This document shows positions 16,836 to 25,557 of a stretch of 64,000 nucleotides of DNA, one piece after another. The stretch comes from Streptomyces sp. NRRL S-37. Its GTDB lineage: Bacteria > Actinomycetota > Actinomycetes > Streptomycetales > Streptomycetaceae. A program made the position numbers and the translations under genes. Below the pieces are notes generated by a model. That model saw only the letters and a program-made list of their open reading frames with translations, did no database searches and was not told the origin of the DNA. How positions within the stretch are numbered: position 1 is the stretch's first letter; each line of letters opens with the position of its first letter. The stretch spans positions 1 through 64,000 of the forward strand of contig NZ_JOIZ01000025.1 of assembly GCF_000721605.1 (NCBI RefSeq), in the 5' to 3' direction.

Positions 16836-19714
16836 GCCGGCCTCCGCAGGGACACCAGGTCGGACAGGTCACGGTCGGACAGCTCCGTGAGGGCCGCCTC
16901 GCCGGAGCCGAGGATCGCGTCGGCGAGGGCGCGCTTGGACTCCAGCATCTCGGCGATGCGGTCCTCGACCGTGCCCTCGGTGACGAGGCGGTGGACCTGG
17001 ACGGGCTGGGTCTGGCCGATGCGGTACGCGCGGTCGGTGGCCTGCTCCTCCACCGCGGGGTTCCACCAGCGGTCGAAGTGGACGACGTGGCCCGCGCGGG
17101 TGAGGTTGAGGCCGGTGCCGGCGGCCTTGAGGGAGAGCACCAGGACCGGGGTGGCGCCGCTCTGGAAGCGGTCCACCATGTGCTCCCGTTCCGCCACCGG
17201 CGTGCCGCCGTGGAGGAGCTCGACGGGGACCGCGCGCCCGGCGAGGTGCGCGGTGATCAGCCGGGCCATCCCGACGTACTGCGTGAAGACCAGGGCGGAG
17301 CCGTCCTCGGCGAGCAGGGTGTCCAGCAGCTCGTCCAGCAGGGCCAGTTTGCCGGAGCGGGCCACGAGCCGGTCGCCTCCGGCGCGCTCGTGCTCCTCCT
17401 TCAGGTAGAGCGCCGGGTGGTCGCAGATCTGCTTCAGCGAGGTCAGCAGCTTCAGCACCAGTCCGCGCCGGCCCATGCCCTGCGCGGTCTCGATGGCCTG
17501 CATCGACTCGCGCACCACCGCCTCGTACAGCGCGGCCTGTTCGCGGGTGAGCGGTACCGGGTGGTCCGTCTCGGTCTTGGGCGGCAGTTCGGGGACGATG
17601 CCGGGGTCGGACTTTTTGCGCCGCAGCAGGAAGGGGCGGACCAGGCGGGCGAGGCGCTCGACGGCCTCCTCGTCCTCGCCGGTCTCCACCGCGCGCGCGT
17701 GCCGGGCGCGGAAGGACTTCAGCGGGCCGAGGAGTCCGGGGGTCGTCCAGTCGAGGAGGGCCCACAGTTCGGAGAGGTTGTTCTCCACGGGGGTGCCGGT
17801 GAGCGCCACCCGCGCGGGGGCCGGGATCGTCCGCAGTGCCTTCGCGGTCGCGGAGTGGGGGTTCTTGACGTGCTGTGCCTCGTCGGCGACGACCATGCCC
17901 CACGTCCGCCCGGCCAGCTCGGGTGCGGCGGAGCGCATGGTGCCGTAGGTGGTGAGGACGAAGCCGCCGTCGAGGCCGTCCAGGGTGCGGTCGGGGCCGT
18001 GGAAGCGGCGCACGGGGACGCCGGGGGCGAACCGGGTGATCTCCCGCTGCCAGTTGCCGAGCAGCGAGGCCGGGCAGACCACCAGGGTCGGCTCGGTGCG
18101 GGCCCGCTTCAGGTGCAGCGCGATGAGGGTGATGGTCTTGCCCAGGCCCATGTCGTCGGCGAGGCAGCCGCCGAGGCCGAGGGAGGTCATCAGGTCCAGC
18201 CAGGCCAGGCCCCGTAGCTGGTAGTCGCGCAGGGTGGCGTCGAGGCCGGGCGGCGGCTCGGCGGGCCGCACCCCCGCGGTCAGGCGGTCGCGGAGGGCGG
18301 CGAGGGCGCCGGCCGGGACCGCCTCGACCGTCTCCCCCTCGACCTCCGCGCGGCCGGTGAGGGCGACGGCCAGCGCGTCGACCGGGTCGAGCAACCCCAG
18401 GTCCCGTTTGCGGGCCTTGCGGACGAGGGCGGGGTCGACCAGCACCCACTGGTCGCGCAGCCGTACGACGGGGCGGTGGGCCTCGGCCAGGGCGTCCATC
18501 TCGGCCTCGGTGAGCGGGTCGCCGCCGAGGGCGAGCTGCCAGCCGAACCGCAGCAGGTCCTCGCTCTCGAAGAAACCGGTGCCGTCCTTCGCCGAGCCCG
18601 GAGCCGGGCGGACCACCGCCGTGACGGTCAGGTCCTGGGCGAGGTCACGGGGCCAGTGCACGGCGACGCCGGCGGCGGCGAGCCGGGTGGCCGCCACGCC
18701 CAGCAGGTCGTTCAGCTCCTCCTCGGACAGGGCCAGCACATCGGGCACGTCCTGGTCGGAGAGCCGGTCCAGCGGCGGCCAGACCCGGGCCGCGCGGCGC
18801 ACCGCGAGGGCGGCGTCCACCCGCGCGCGGGGACCGAAGGCGCTGTCCGCCGCGCCCGCCCACAAGGCCGCCGCGTCGGCCACCAGGGTCGGGTCGGCGA
18901 GGCTGTGCACCTGCACGATCGCGGCGCCCACGCCACGCGCGCCGCCGCCGTCCCCGCCCTCACCGGTGTCGAAGAGGTCGTAGGCGGACAGGTCGAGGCG
19001 GAGCGAGATCCGTACGCCGGCGTCCATGCCGGCGGCGACTTCGGCGGCCCAGTCGTGGGCGTCGGGCAGCCGCTGCGCCTTGCGTGCGGCGAACGGCGGT
19101 CCCGCGGTGTACGGCGCGGCCGGGGTGCGGGGCAGGGTGTCGGCGACCGCGTCCAGGAAGGCGCGCACCAGTGCCTCCGGCCGGGGCAGCCGGAGGGGGC
19201 CGGGGCCGGGCAGCGGGACGGCGTGGCCCTCGTGGGGCAGGGCGGCGGCCACCGCGCGCAGATGCGCCACGTCGTCGGGGTCGAGCGGGCCGGCGCGCCA
19301 GGCGTCGTGGCCGGCGGCGGTCAGACCGGGCAGCAGCCGGCCGCGGGCGGTGAGCCGCAGGGCGTGCAGGGCGGCGGCGCCCCAGCAGGCGGTGGCGGGG
19401 TGGGCCGCGGGGTCGTGCCGGGCGCGGACCAGCAGCGGCAGGGCCTCGTCGACGGGGAGGGAGAGCGCCGGGGTGGTCCGCCGCCGCACCCCCATGCCGT
19501 GCGGGCGGACGACGGTGAGGTCGGTGTGCGACGCGGAGGCGGCGGACGGTCCGGGCAGGCCTTCGCCGTCAAGGTCGCCCTCGGGATCGTAGAAGGCGAC
19601 GCGTCCCTCGCGCGGGAGGGGTGCCGGGAGGAAGACGGCCGCGAGCCGGACGGGGACGTCCGTCCCGTCCGCGCCGCCGGTGTCCCGCCCGGCCGTCACG
19701 GTCCGCTCGCTCAT
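16832..19714 (-). CDS. SNF2-family DEAD/DEAH-like helicase
   Basis: A 960-residue SNF2-type ATPase. Residues 1-490 are a family-specific N-terminal region. The two RecA lobes follow: Walker A DDMGLGKT at 520-527, DEAQ at 611-614, LTGTPVENN, and the C-terminal helicase motifs HGGTPVAEREHMVDRF and QATDRAYRIGQTQPVQ. Such enzymes translocate on double-stranded DNA and remodel protein-DNA complexes; in bacteria many work in repair, transcription recycling or defence. ATG at 19714 has an AGGA site close upstream. It is the first gene of a two-gene operon with the SWIM protein, by a four-base overlap. Confidence 0.92.
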   Translation of the reverse strand: MSERTVTAGRDTGGADGTDVPVRLAAVFLPAPLPREGRVAFYDPEGDLDGEGLPGPSAASASHTDLTVVRPHGMGVRRRTTPALSLPVDEALPLLVRARHDPAAHPATACWGAAALHALRLTARGRLLPGLTAAGHDAWRAGPLDPDDVAHLRAVAAALPHEGHAVPLPGPGPLRLPRPEALVRAFLDAVADTLPRTPAAPYTAGPPFAARKAQRLPDAHDWAAEVAAGMDAGVRISLRLDLSAYDLFDTGEGGDGGGARGVGAAIVQVHSLADPTLVADAAALWAGAADSAFGPRARVDAALAVRRAARVWPPLDRLSDQDVPDVLALSEEELNDLLGVAATRLAAAGVAVHWPRDLAQDLTVTAVVRPAPGSAKDGTGFFESEDLLRFGWQLALGGDPLTEAEMDALAEAHRPVVRLRDQWVLVDPALVRKARKRDLGLLDPVDALAVALTGRAEVEGETVEAVPAGALAALRDRLTAGVRPAEPPPGLDATLRDYQLRGLAWLDLMTSLGLGGCLADDMGLGKTITLIALHLKRARTEPTLVVCPASLLGNWQREITRFAPGVPVRRFHGPDRTLDGLDGGFVLTTYGTMRSAAPELAGRTWGMVVADEAQHVKNPHSATAKALRTIPAPARVALTGTPVENNLSELWALLDWTTPGLLGPLKSFRARHARAVETGEDEEAVERLARLVRPFLLRRKKSDPGIVPELPPKTETDHPVPLTREQAALYEAVVRESMQAIETAQGMGRRGLVLKLLTSLKQICDHPALYLKEEHERAGGDRLVARSGKLALLDELLDTLLAEDGSALVFTQYVGMARLITAHLAGRAVPVELLHGGTPVAEREHMVDRFQSGATPVLVLSLKAAGTGLNLTRAGHVVHFDRWWNPAVEEQATDRAYRIGQTQPVQVHRLVTEGTVEDRIAEMLESKRALADAILGSGEAALTELSDRDLSDLVSLRRPA

Positions 19715-19812
19715 ACGTCCTGCCACCTCCCGTCCGCCTGTCGGATCAGTCGTCCCCGACTCTACGGGCGGGGTCCGACAATCGGTCCCGGCGGCCGGTG
19801 GGGCGGGCGGGG

Positions 19813-20391
19813 TCAGGGCACGGTGCGGGAGACGACGTACACCCTCGGATAGCCCGGCTTGTCGTGGTTGACGACGACGTCGTGGGTGGGCGCCGGGTCC
19901 TTCTGCTCGTGGACGAGGCCGGACCAGGTGCCGGGTCCGTCGAACGTCCAGCCGGTGACGTCCCGGTCGCGCTCGCTGATGGTGATGTCGTCCCGCTTCA
20001 GGTCGCTCTCCCGCACCCCCATGCCGGTGAGGAAGGCGCTCAGGCCCGCGTCGGTGGTCTCGAACTCGACGTAGAGGCGGCTGGTCTTCCAGTTGTTGGT
20101 CTCGTAGGAGGCCACCCACCAGGCGGGGTGCGGGACGGGCACCTGGTAGAGGCGGCGCTGCACCTTCGACGGCCAGCCCTCGGTGAGGCCGGTCGCGGAG
20201 TACTTCGCCTCCTTGTCCTTGCCGCTGGCCCGGCTCTGGTTCGCGGAGATCACCAGATACCCGGCCGGGACGCCGATGAGCAGCACGATGATCAGCAGGG
20301 TGAGTGCCCTGCGGCGGATCATGTGCCGCCGGTCCTCGGCCGGGCGGGGCGCGTCCGGGAGAACCGCCCGCTGGGGGACTTCGTCGCTCAC
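19813..20391 (-). CDS. Hypothetical single-pass membrane protein coupled to ROK kinase
   Basis: A 192-residue protein, not recognised as a named family. A short cytoplasmic N-terminus is followed by one hydrophobic segment (ALTLLIIVLLIGVPAGYLVI, about residues 29-48). An extracytoplasmic domain of about 140 residues has conserved-looking tryptophans (YETNNWKTSRLYVEF, VTGWTFDGPGTWSGLV). The start GTG at 20391 overlaps the ROK gene stop (GTGA), so it is translated from the same message. Co-expression with a sugar kinase suggests a link to carbon sensing at the membrane, but nothing in the sequence shows what it does. Confidence 0.75.
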   Translation of the reverse strand: MSDEVPQRAVLPDAPRPAEDRRHMIRRRALTLLIIVLLIGVPAGYLVISANQSRASGKDKEAKYSATGLTEGWPSKVQRRLYQVPVPHPAWWVASYETNNWKTSRLYVEFETTDAGLSAFLTGMGVRESDLKRDDITISERDRDVTGWTFDGPGTWSGLVHEQKDPAPTHDVVVNHDKPGYPRVYVVSRTVP

Positions 20392-21536
20392 AGCGACTCC
20401 TGGGTGGTGCGGCGGGCCTCCGCGTACCGCTCGTAGCGTTCGTAGCGCTCGACCCGGCGGCGCTTGGCGCGGCGGAAGCGGCGGGCGACCAGCCGGGCGA
20501 GGTCGGCGGCGCCGACCATGCCGGCCTCGGGGCCGAGCTGGGCGCGGACGATGTGGGCCTCGGGGCGGTAGCCACGGCCGGTGAGGTGCCGCTTGAAGGC
20601 GTCCCGCGCGGGACCGATCAGCAGGTCGTCGGCGGCGGAGACGCCACCGCCGATGACGAAGCAGGAGGGGTCGAGGGCGGCGGCGAGGTTGGCGATGCCG
20701 ACGCCGAGCCACTGGCCGATGTCCTGGAGCAGCTCGATGCACATGGCGTCGCCCTCGCGGGCCAGCTCGGTGATCATCGGGCCGCTGATGTCGGCGATGT
20801 TGCCCTTGACGTGCTCGATGATCCCGTAGGCGACCGGTGAGTCGGCGGCGGCCAGCTCGCGGGCCTCGCGGACCAGCGCGTTGCCGGAGCTGTACTGCTC
20901 CCAGCAGCCGCGGTTGCCGCAGGGGCAGCGGTGGCCGCCGGGGACGACCTGCATGTGGCCGAACTCGCCGGCCACCCCGTACTTGCCTCGCTTGACCTGC
21001 CCGTCCTCGAGAATCGCGCCGCCGATGCCGGTGCCGAGCGTGATCATGACGAGGTGGTCCTCGCCGCGGCCGGCGCCGAAGCGCCACTCGGCCCAGGCGG
21101 CGGTGTTGGCGTCGTTGTCCACCAGGACGGGGACGGCGAGGCGTTCGGCGATGCGGTCGCGCAGCGGTTCGTTGCGCCAGGACAGGTGGGGGGCGAACAG
21201 CACGCGGTTGCGGTCGGCGTCGACCCAGCCGGCCGCGCCGATGCCGACCGCGTGCACGTCGTGCCGGTCGGACAGGTCCAGCACCAGTTCGACGATGGTG
21301 TCCTCGACGACCTTGGGGCTCTTGGACTTGTCCGGGGTCTCCGTGCGCAGCCGTTCCAGAATGTTGCCGTCGGCGTCGACGACGCCCGCCATGACCTTGG
21401 TGCCGCCGATGTCGATGCCGACCGTCGGGACGCGGGGTGCCGTCAGGTGGGAGCGGCGCTCACGGGTGCCGACGGTTCTCAGGACCGGGGCGCGGCGGGA
21501 GCCGATGGGGGCGGTGAAGTCGCGGTAGGTGCTCAT
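20388..21536 (-). CDS. ROK-family sugar kinase (glucokinase-like)
   Basis: A 382-residue ROK protein without the N-terminal helix-turn-helix of ROK repressors, hence a kinase. Seen are the ATP-binding DIGGTK at 42-47, catalytic D in VDNDANTAAWAEW, GTGIGGA, and the zinc-binding CPCGNRGCWEQY near 204-215. It should phosphorylate glucose or a related hexose in the cytoplasm. The N-terminal 30 residues (TAPIGSRRAPVLRT) and the C-terminal RRVERYERYERYAEA repeat are extra to the core fold. It lies downstream of a sugar ABC transporter on the same strand after a 127-bp gap, and overlaps the next gene. Confidence 0.88.
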   Translation of the reverse strand: MSTYRDFTAPIGSRRAPVLRTVGTRERRSHLTAPRVPTVGIDIGGTKVMAGVVDADGNILERLRTETPDKSKSPKVVEDTIVELVLDLSDRHDVHAVGIGAAGWVDADRNRVLFAPHLSWRNEPLRDRIAERLAVPVLVDNDANTAAWAEWRFGAGRGEDHLVMITLGTGIGGAILEDGQVKRGKYGVAGEFGHMQVVPGGHRCPCGNRGCWEQYSSGNALVREARELAAADSPVAYGIIEHVKGNIADISGPMITELAREGDAMCIELLQDIGQWLGVGIANLAAALDPSCFVIGGGVSAADDLLIGPARDAFKRHLTGRGYRPEAHIVRAQLGPEAGMVGAADLARLVARRFRRAKRRRVERYERYERYAEARRTTQESL

Positions 21537-21663
21537 CGTGTGCGATTGTGCCGCACGGCTCCGCCGGGTGCCGAATGGATCCCGGGTGCGTTGTCGGGTG
21601 CGGGTGCGTCGGGGTTGACCGCGCCCACGCGGCGGAGCCGCACGTTCATACAGCCCCGCGCCC

Positions 21664-22455
21664 CTAGGGTCGTTTCAGTTCATGGCGTAGATCGTCCAGC
21701 TCATTTCCGCCGGCCATTTGGTTCGTCAGCTCGTCCAGGCTGATCTCGTCCCGGGTGTGGTTGCCGACCATCGTGCCGCGTTTCAGAAGGACGAATCTGT
21801 CTCCCACCAGGTACGCGTGGTGGGGGTTGTGGGTGATGAAGACGACGCCGAGGCCCTCGTCGCGTGCCGCCGACACATATTTCAGGACCACGCCCGACTG
21901 CTTCACGCCCAGGGCCGCCGTCGGTTCGTCCAGGACGAGGACCTTCGCTCCGAAGTGCACCGCGCGGGCGATGGCCACGCACTGGCGTTCGCCGCCGGAG
22001 AGGGTGCCGATGGGCTGGTCGACGTCGCGGAGGTCGATGCCCATGCGGAGGAGTTCCGCGCGGGTGGTGCGGCGCATGCGGTCGACGTCCATGCGCTTGA
22101 AGGGGCCGGTGCCCTTGCGCGGCTCGGAGCCGAGGAAGAAGTTCCGCCAGACCGGCATCAGCGGGACGACGGCGAGGTCCTGGTGGACGGTGGCGATGCC
22201 CCGGTCCAGGGCCTCGCGCGGGGAGGCCAGGCGGGTCTCCTCGCCGTCGAGGGCGAGGGTGCCGCCGTCGTGCGGGTGCAGTCCCGCGATGATCTTGATC
22301 AGGGTGGACTTGCCGGCGCCGTTGTCGCCCAGCACACAGGTGATCTCCCCCGCGCGCACCTCCAGTGAGACGCCTTCGAGGGCGCGGACGTTGCCGTAGT
22401 GCTTGCTGACGCCGGACAGCTCCACGAGGGCCGGGCGGGGGTCGGTCCGTGTCAC
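21664..22455 (-). CDS. Sugar ABC transporter ATP-binding protein
   Basis: A 263-residue ABC ATPase of the ribose/inositol/xylose class, but with a single nucleotide-binding domain rather than the double one of RbsA. Walker A is GDNGAGKST, the signature is LSGGERQ, and Walker B is [11 protein letters not shown], followed by the H-loop [10 protein letters not shown]. The GTG start at 22455 overlaps the permease stop (GTGA), so the three transporter genes form one translationally coupled operon. It powers uptake by the permease next to it. Confidence 0.9.
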   Translation of the reverse strand: MTRTDPRPALVELSGVSKHYGNVRALEGVSLEVRAGEITCVLGDNGAGKSTLIKIIAGLHPHDGGTLALDGEETRLASPREALDRGIATVHQDLAVVPLMPVWRNFFLGSEPRKGTGPFKRMDVDRMRRTTRAELLRMGIDLRDVDQPIGTLSGGERQCVAIARAVHFGAKVLVLDEPTAALGVKQSGVVLKYVSAARDEGLGVVFITHNPHHAYLVGDRFVLLKRGTMVGNHTRDEISLDELTNQMAGGNELDDLRHELKRP

Positions 22456-23519
22456 TTCGAGGCCTCCGCGCGGCGGCGTACCCAGGTGTTGAGCAGGGTG
22501 GCGAGGAGCAGCATCGCTCCGAGGAAGAACTTGAACCAGTCGGGGTTCCACTCGGCGAAGACGATGCCCTTGCTGGTCATGCCGAAGAGCAGCGCGCCGA
22601 CCGCCGCGCCGACGGCGCTGCCGTGGCCGCCGGTGATCAGGCAGCCGCCGATGACGGCCGCGATGATGTAGATCAGCTCGTTGCCGACGCCCTCGCCGGA
22701 CTGGACGACGTCGTAGGAGAAGAGCAGGTGCTGGCCGCAGATCCAGGCGCCGAGGGCGACGCCCATGTAGAGGGCGGTCTTGGTCCGGGCGACGGGGACG
22801 CCCACCGCGCGGGCGGCGTTCTCGTTGCCGCCGACCGCGAAGATCCAGTTGCCGGCGCGGGTGCGCAGCAGGATCCAGCTGCCGAGGGCGACCAGGGCGA
22901 GCCACCACAGGACGGTGACCTTGATGTGCGTGCCGCCGACGGTGAGGGTCGACGCGAACAGGGCCCGCGCGGTGGTGAAGCCCTCCATGTCGGCGACGGT
23001 CCTGGTGGAGACGGTGCCGCTGATCAGCTTGGTGAGGCCGAGGTTCAGGCCGGTCAGCATCAGGAAGGTGCCGAGCGTGACGATGAAGCTCGGCAGTCCC
23101 GTGCGGGCCAGCATGATCCCGTTGAAGGCGCCGACGGCGAGCGTGACCAGCAGGGACACGCCGACGCCGACCCAGACGTTGGCGGTCATCTGGTAGCTGA
23201 ACATCGACGACACCAGGGCCGACGACGTGACCAGGACCCCGGCCGACAGGTCGAACTCGCCGCCGATCATCAGCAGAGCCACCGGGACGGCCATGATGCC
23301 GATGGTGGAGGAGGCGTAGAGCACGGTGCCGAGGCTGGAGGCGCGCAGGAAGCCGTCGGCGGCGAGGGCGAAGCAGCAGAAGACGGCGATCGCGCCGACG
23401 AGGGAGCCGAGCTCGGGTCTGGTCAGCAGCCGCTGGAGCGGCGAAGAGCTGCGCAGAAACCTTTCATCGGAGGCGTCGGAGGAGACATCGGGGGATACGC
23501 CGGGAGCCGTCGCGCTCAT
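22452..23519 (-). CDS. Sugar ABC transporter permease (RbsC-like)
   Basis: A 355-residue integral membrane permease with about ten hydrophobic segments. The BPD_transp_2-type coupling region ([19 protein letters not shown]) is characteristic of ribose/inositol-class transporters. [20 protein letters not shown] is the other conserved block of the family. It forms a membrane channel, probably as a dimer, with the ATPase. The ATG at 23519 overlaps the binding-protein stop by four bases. Confidence 0.9.
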   Translation of the reverse strand: MSATAPGVSPDVSSDASDERFLRSSSPLQRLLTRPELGSLVGAIAVFCCFALAADGFLRASSLGTVLYASSTIGIMAVPVALLMIGGEFDLSAGVLVTSSALVSSMFSYQMTANVWVGVGVSLLVTLAVGAFNGIMLARTGLPSFIVTLGTFLMLTGLNLGLTKLISGTVSTRTVADMEGFTTARALFASTLTVGGTHIKVTVLWWLALVALGSWILLRTRAGNWIFAVGGNENAARAVGVPVARTKTALYMGVALGAWICGQHLLFSYDVVQSGEGVGNELIYIIAAVIGGCLITGGHGSAVGAAVGALLFGMTSKGIVFAEWNPDWFKFFLGAMLLLATLLNTWVRRRAEASK

Positions 23520-24520
23520 CGGGTGCCCCGCTGCGTGTAGTCCTCGAGCGCGGCGGCGTCGTCCGCGGTGATGATCTGCGGTCCGGTGAGCACGGGCCGG
23601 CCGCCGCCGAGGACGTCGGCGTTGTACCGGTACAGCCACAGCAGGTCGACCGCCTCGTAGCCCTGGAGGTAGGGCTGCTGGTCGACGGCGAAGCCGAGGC
23701 TGCCGTCCTTCAGGCCGGCGGCGACCTTGGCGTTGAGGTCGAAGGTGTCGATCTCGGCGTCGCTGCCCGCGCCCTCGCGGGCCTTCACGGCGGTGTCGGC
23801 GTAGGGGGCGCCGAGGGTGACGACGGCGTCCACGGCGGCGTCGGACTGGAGCCGGGCCTCGATCGCCGACTGCGTGTCGGGCATGCTCGTGCCGTTGACA
23901 TGGAGGCGGACCAGCGTGCCGTCGAAGGTCTTCCCCACCCCGTCGCAGCGCTGCTCGTGACCCACGTTGCCCTGCTCGTGCAGGACGCAGAGGGCCTTCT
24001 TGCGGCCCCGCTCGTTCAGCTCCTCGCCGACCGCCTCGCCGGCGACCGTCTCGTCCTGGCCGATGTGGGTGAGCGCGCCGAACTCCTTCGACTCTGCCGA
24101 GCCGCTGTTCACGGTGACGACCGGGATGCCGGCCTTGCGGGCGCGGGCGAGGGACGCCTTCATCGCGTCCGGCTTGGCGAGGGTGACGATGATGCCGTCC
24201 ACCTTCTTGTCGACGGCCGCGTCCACGAGCTGCGCCTGCTGCTGGGCCTCGTCGTCGTGCGAGTAGAGGAAGCGGATGTTGTCCTTCACCGCGGCCTGCT
24301 CGGCGCCGCCGCGGACGATGTCCCAGAAGGTGTCGCCGTCCCCCGCGTGGGTGACCATCGCGAAGGTCCAGCGGGGGGTGTTCACCGCCGCCCGCCCCTG
24401 GGCCGCCGCGGCCGCGCGGGCGTCCTCCGCCCGTTTGCCGCCGGTACTGCTGCATCCGGCGAGCGAGAGACTCAGCGCCCCCGCCAGCGCGATGCCCACC
24501 CAGGTCGAAAACCGTGACAC
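23516..24520 (-). CDS. Sugar-binding lipoprotein of ABC transporter
   Basis: A 334-residue substrate-binding protein. It begins with a lipoprotein signal ending in LSLAGC (Cys23 lipidated), followed by a type-1 periplasmic-binding fold (FAMVTHAGDGDTFWDIVRGG, DGIIVTLAKPDAM, HIGQDETVAGEAVGEEL). Such proteins bind ribose, inositol, xylose or similar sugars and deliver them to the permease. The start is GTG at 24520. It is the first gene of the transporter operon, with an operator-like TTGTCCTGACAT about 126 bp upstream. The divergent dehydrogenase beyond the GntR gene suggests an inositol-like cyclitol as substrate; that is inference. Confidence 0.88.
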   Translation of the reverse strand: MSRFSTWVGIALAGALSLSLAGCSSTGGKRAEDARAAAAAQGRAAVNTPRWTFAMVTHAGDGDTFWDIVRGGAEQAAVKDNIRFLYSHDDEAQQQAQLVDAAVDKKVDGIIVTLAKPDAMKASLARARKAGIPVVTVNSGSAESKEFGALTHIGQDETVAGEAVGEELNERGRKKALCVLHEQGNVGHEQRCDGVGKTFDGTLVRLHVNGTSMPDTQSAIEARLQSDAAVDAVVTLGAPYADTAVKAREGAGSDAEIDTFDLNAKVAAGLKDGSLGFAVDQQPYLQGYEAVDLLWLYRYNADVLGGGRPVLTGPQIITADDAAALEDYTQRGTR

Positions 24521-24645
24521 GAGGACTTGCCCTTCTTGCTGTGCTCTTGCGTCTGCAAGGGGCTGATGACCACACCGGCCCCAAACGCCCCATTCTCGAA
24601 CACGGGCATCGGGCGTCCCCGCGCGGGGACCGAAAGCCGGTCACA

Positions 24646-24663
24646 TTGTCCTGACATCAGGAC
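24646..24663. promoter_or_regulatory. GntR operator candidate before the transporter operon
   Basis: TTGTCCTGACAT (24646-24657) matches, at 11 of 12 bases, the word at 25506-25517 before the dehydrogenase. It also overlaps a perfect inverted repeat GTCCTGA-CA-TCAGGAC (24648-24663). A further inverted copy of GTCCTGACA straddles the GntR stop codon at about 24690-24698. Confidence 0.6.
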
Positions 24664-24691
24664 GGCACCGGGTGCGTGTCGCGCCGGATTG

Positions 24692-25456
24692 TCAGGACCG
24701 TACAAGCAGCTGGAACTCGAACGAGTAGCGGGAGGGCCGGTAGGTGTGGGTGCCGAACTCCACCGCGCGGCCGGTGTCGTCGAAGGTCACGCGCTGCATG
24801 GTGAGCAGCGGGGCGCCGGTCCGCTCGTCGAGGCGCTCGGCCTCGTCGGCGGTGGCGGCGCGGGCGCCGATGGTCTGGCGGGCGCTGTGCAGGGTGATCC
24901 CGGCGGCCCGCATCAGCCGGTACAGACCGGTGGCCTCCAGCTGGCCGGTGTCCAGGTCGAGCAGTCCCGGCGGCAGGTAGTTGCACAGGTACGCCATCGG
25001 CTCCCCGTGGGTGAGCCGCAGCCGTTCGATCCGGTGCACCTCGCTGTCCTCGGCCACCCCGAGCGCGGCCGCGACCTCGGCGGACGCGGGGACGACGGTG
25101 TTGACCAGCACCGTGGTGGCGGGGCGCTGCCCGGCCGCCTCCAGGTCGTCGTAGAGGCTGCTGAGCTCCAGCGGACGTTTGACCTGGCTGTGCACCACCT
25201 GGGTGCCGACTCCGCGGCGGCGCACCAGCAGGCCCTTGTCGACGAGGGACTGGATGGCCTGGCGGACCGTCGGCCGGGACAGACCGAGCCGCGCGGCGAG
25301 CTCGATCTCGTTGCCCAGCAGGGTGCCGGGGGTCAGCACGCCGTGCTCGATGGCGGACTCCAGCTGCTGGGACAGCTGGAAGTACAACGGCACGGGGGAG
25401 CCCCGGTCCACGCTCAGCTCCAGCTGTACGGTCGGGTCCATTTCTGGTTTCGGCAC
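24692..25456 (-). CDS. GntR-family (HutC/UTRA) transcriptional regulator
   Basis: A 254-residue regulator. The GntR winged helix covers about residues 22-88 (NEIELAARLGLSRPTVRQAI, then LLVRRRGVGTQVV). A UTRA ligand-binding domain fills 100-245 (EVHRIERLRLTHGEPMAYLCNYLP, VEFGTHTYRPSRYSFEFQLLV). UTRA domains bind sugar phosphates or similar small molecules. It sits between the ABC transporter genes and a divergent dehydrogenase, and a shared palindromic word lies before both, so it is the likely local repressor. The start may be GTG at 25456 or the internal ATG at 25441. Confidence 0.88.
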   Translation of the reverse strand: MPKPEMDPTVQLELSVDRGSPVPLYFQLSQQLESAIEHGVLTPGTLLGNEIELAARLGLSRPTVRQAIQSLVDKGLLVRRRGVGTQVVHSQVKRPLELSSLYDDLEAAGQRPATTVLVNTVVPASAEVAAALGVAEDSEVHRIERLRLTHGEPMAYLCNYLPPGLLDLDTGQLEATGLYRLMRAAGITLHSARQTIGARAATADEAERLDERTGAPLLTMQRVTFDDTGRAVEFGTHTYRPSRYSFEFQLLVRS

Positions 25457-25505
25457 GGGCCGAGCGTAGCCCCGTGCGCTGTTGACGGGAAGTCGTGTAG
25501 TTCGG

Positions 25506-25517
25506 TTGTCCGGACAT
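25506..25517. promoter_or_regulatory. GntR operator candidate before the dehydrogenase
   Basis: TTGTCCGGACAT contains the perfect palindrome TGTCCGGACA (25507-25516). It lies 41 bp before the dehydrogenase start and about 50 bp before the GntR start, between divergent promoters. A TTGACA at 25524-25529 may be a -35 element. Confidence 0.6.
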
Positions 25518-25557
25518 ACGCATTGACAGGGGGCGGCGCGGGCCCCACTTTGTTTCC

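Noticed and set aside
13575..17408. A plus-strand open frame of about 1,280 codons opposite the SWIM and SNF2 genes
   Set aside because: It is the antisense of two well-supported genes and consists of low-complexity Gly/Ala/Arg sequence.
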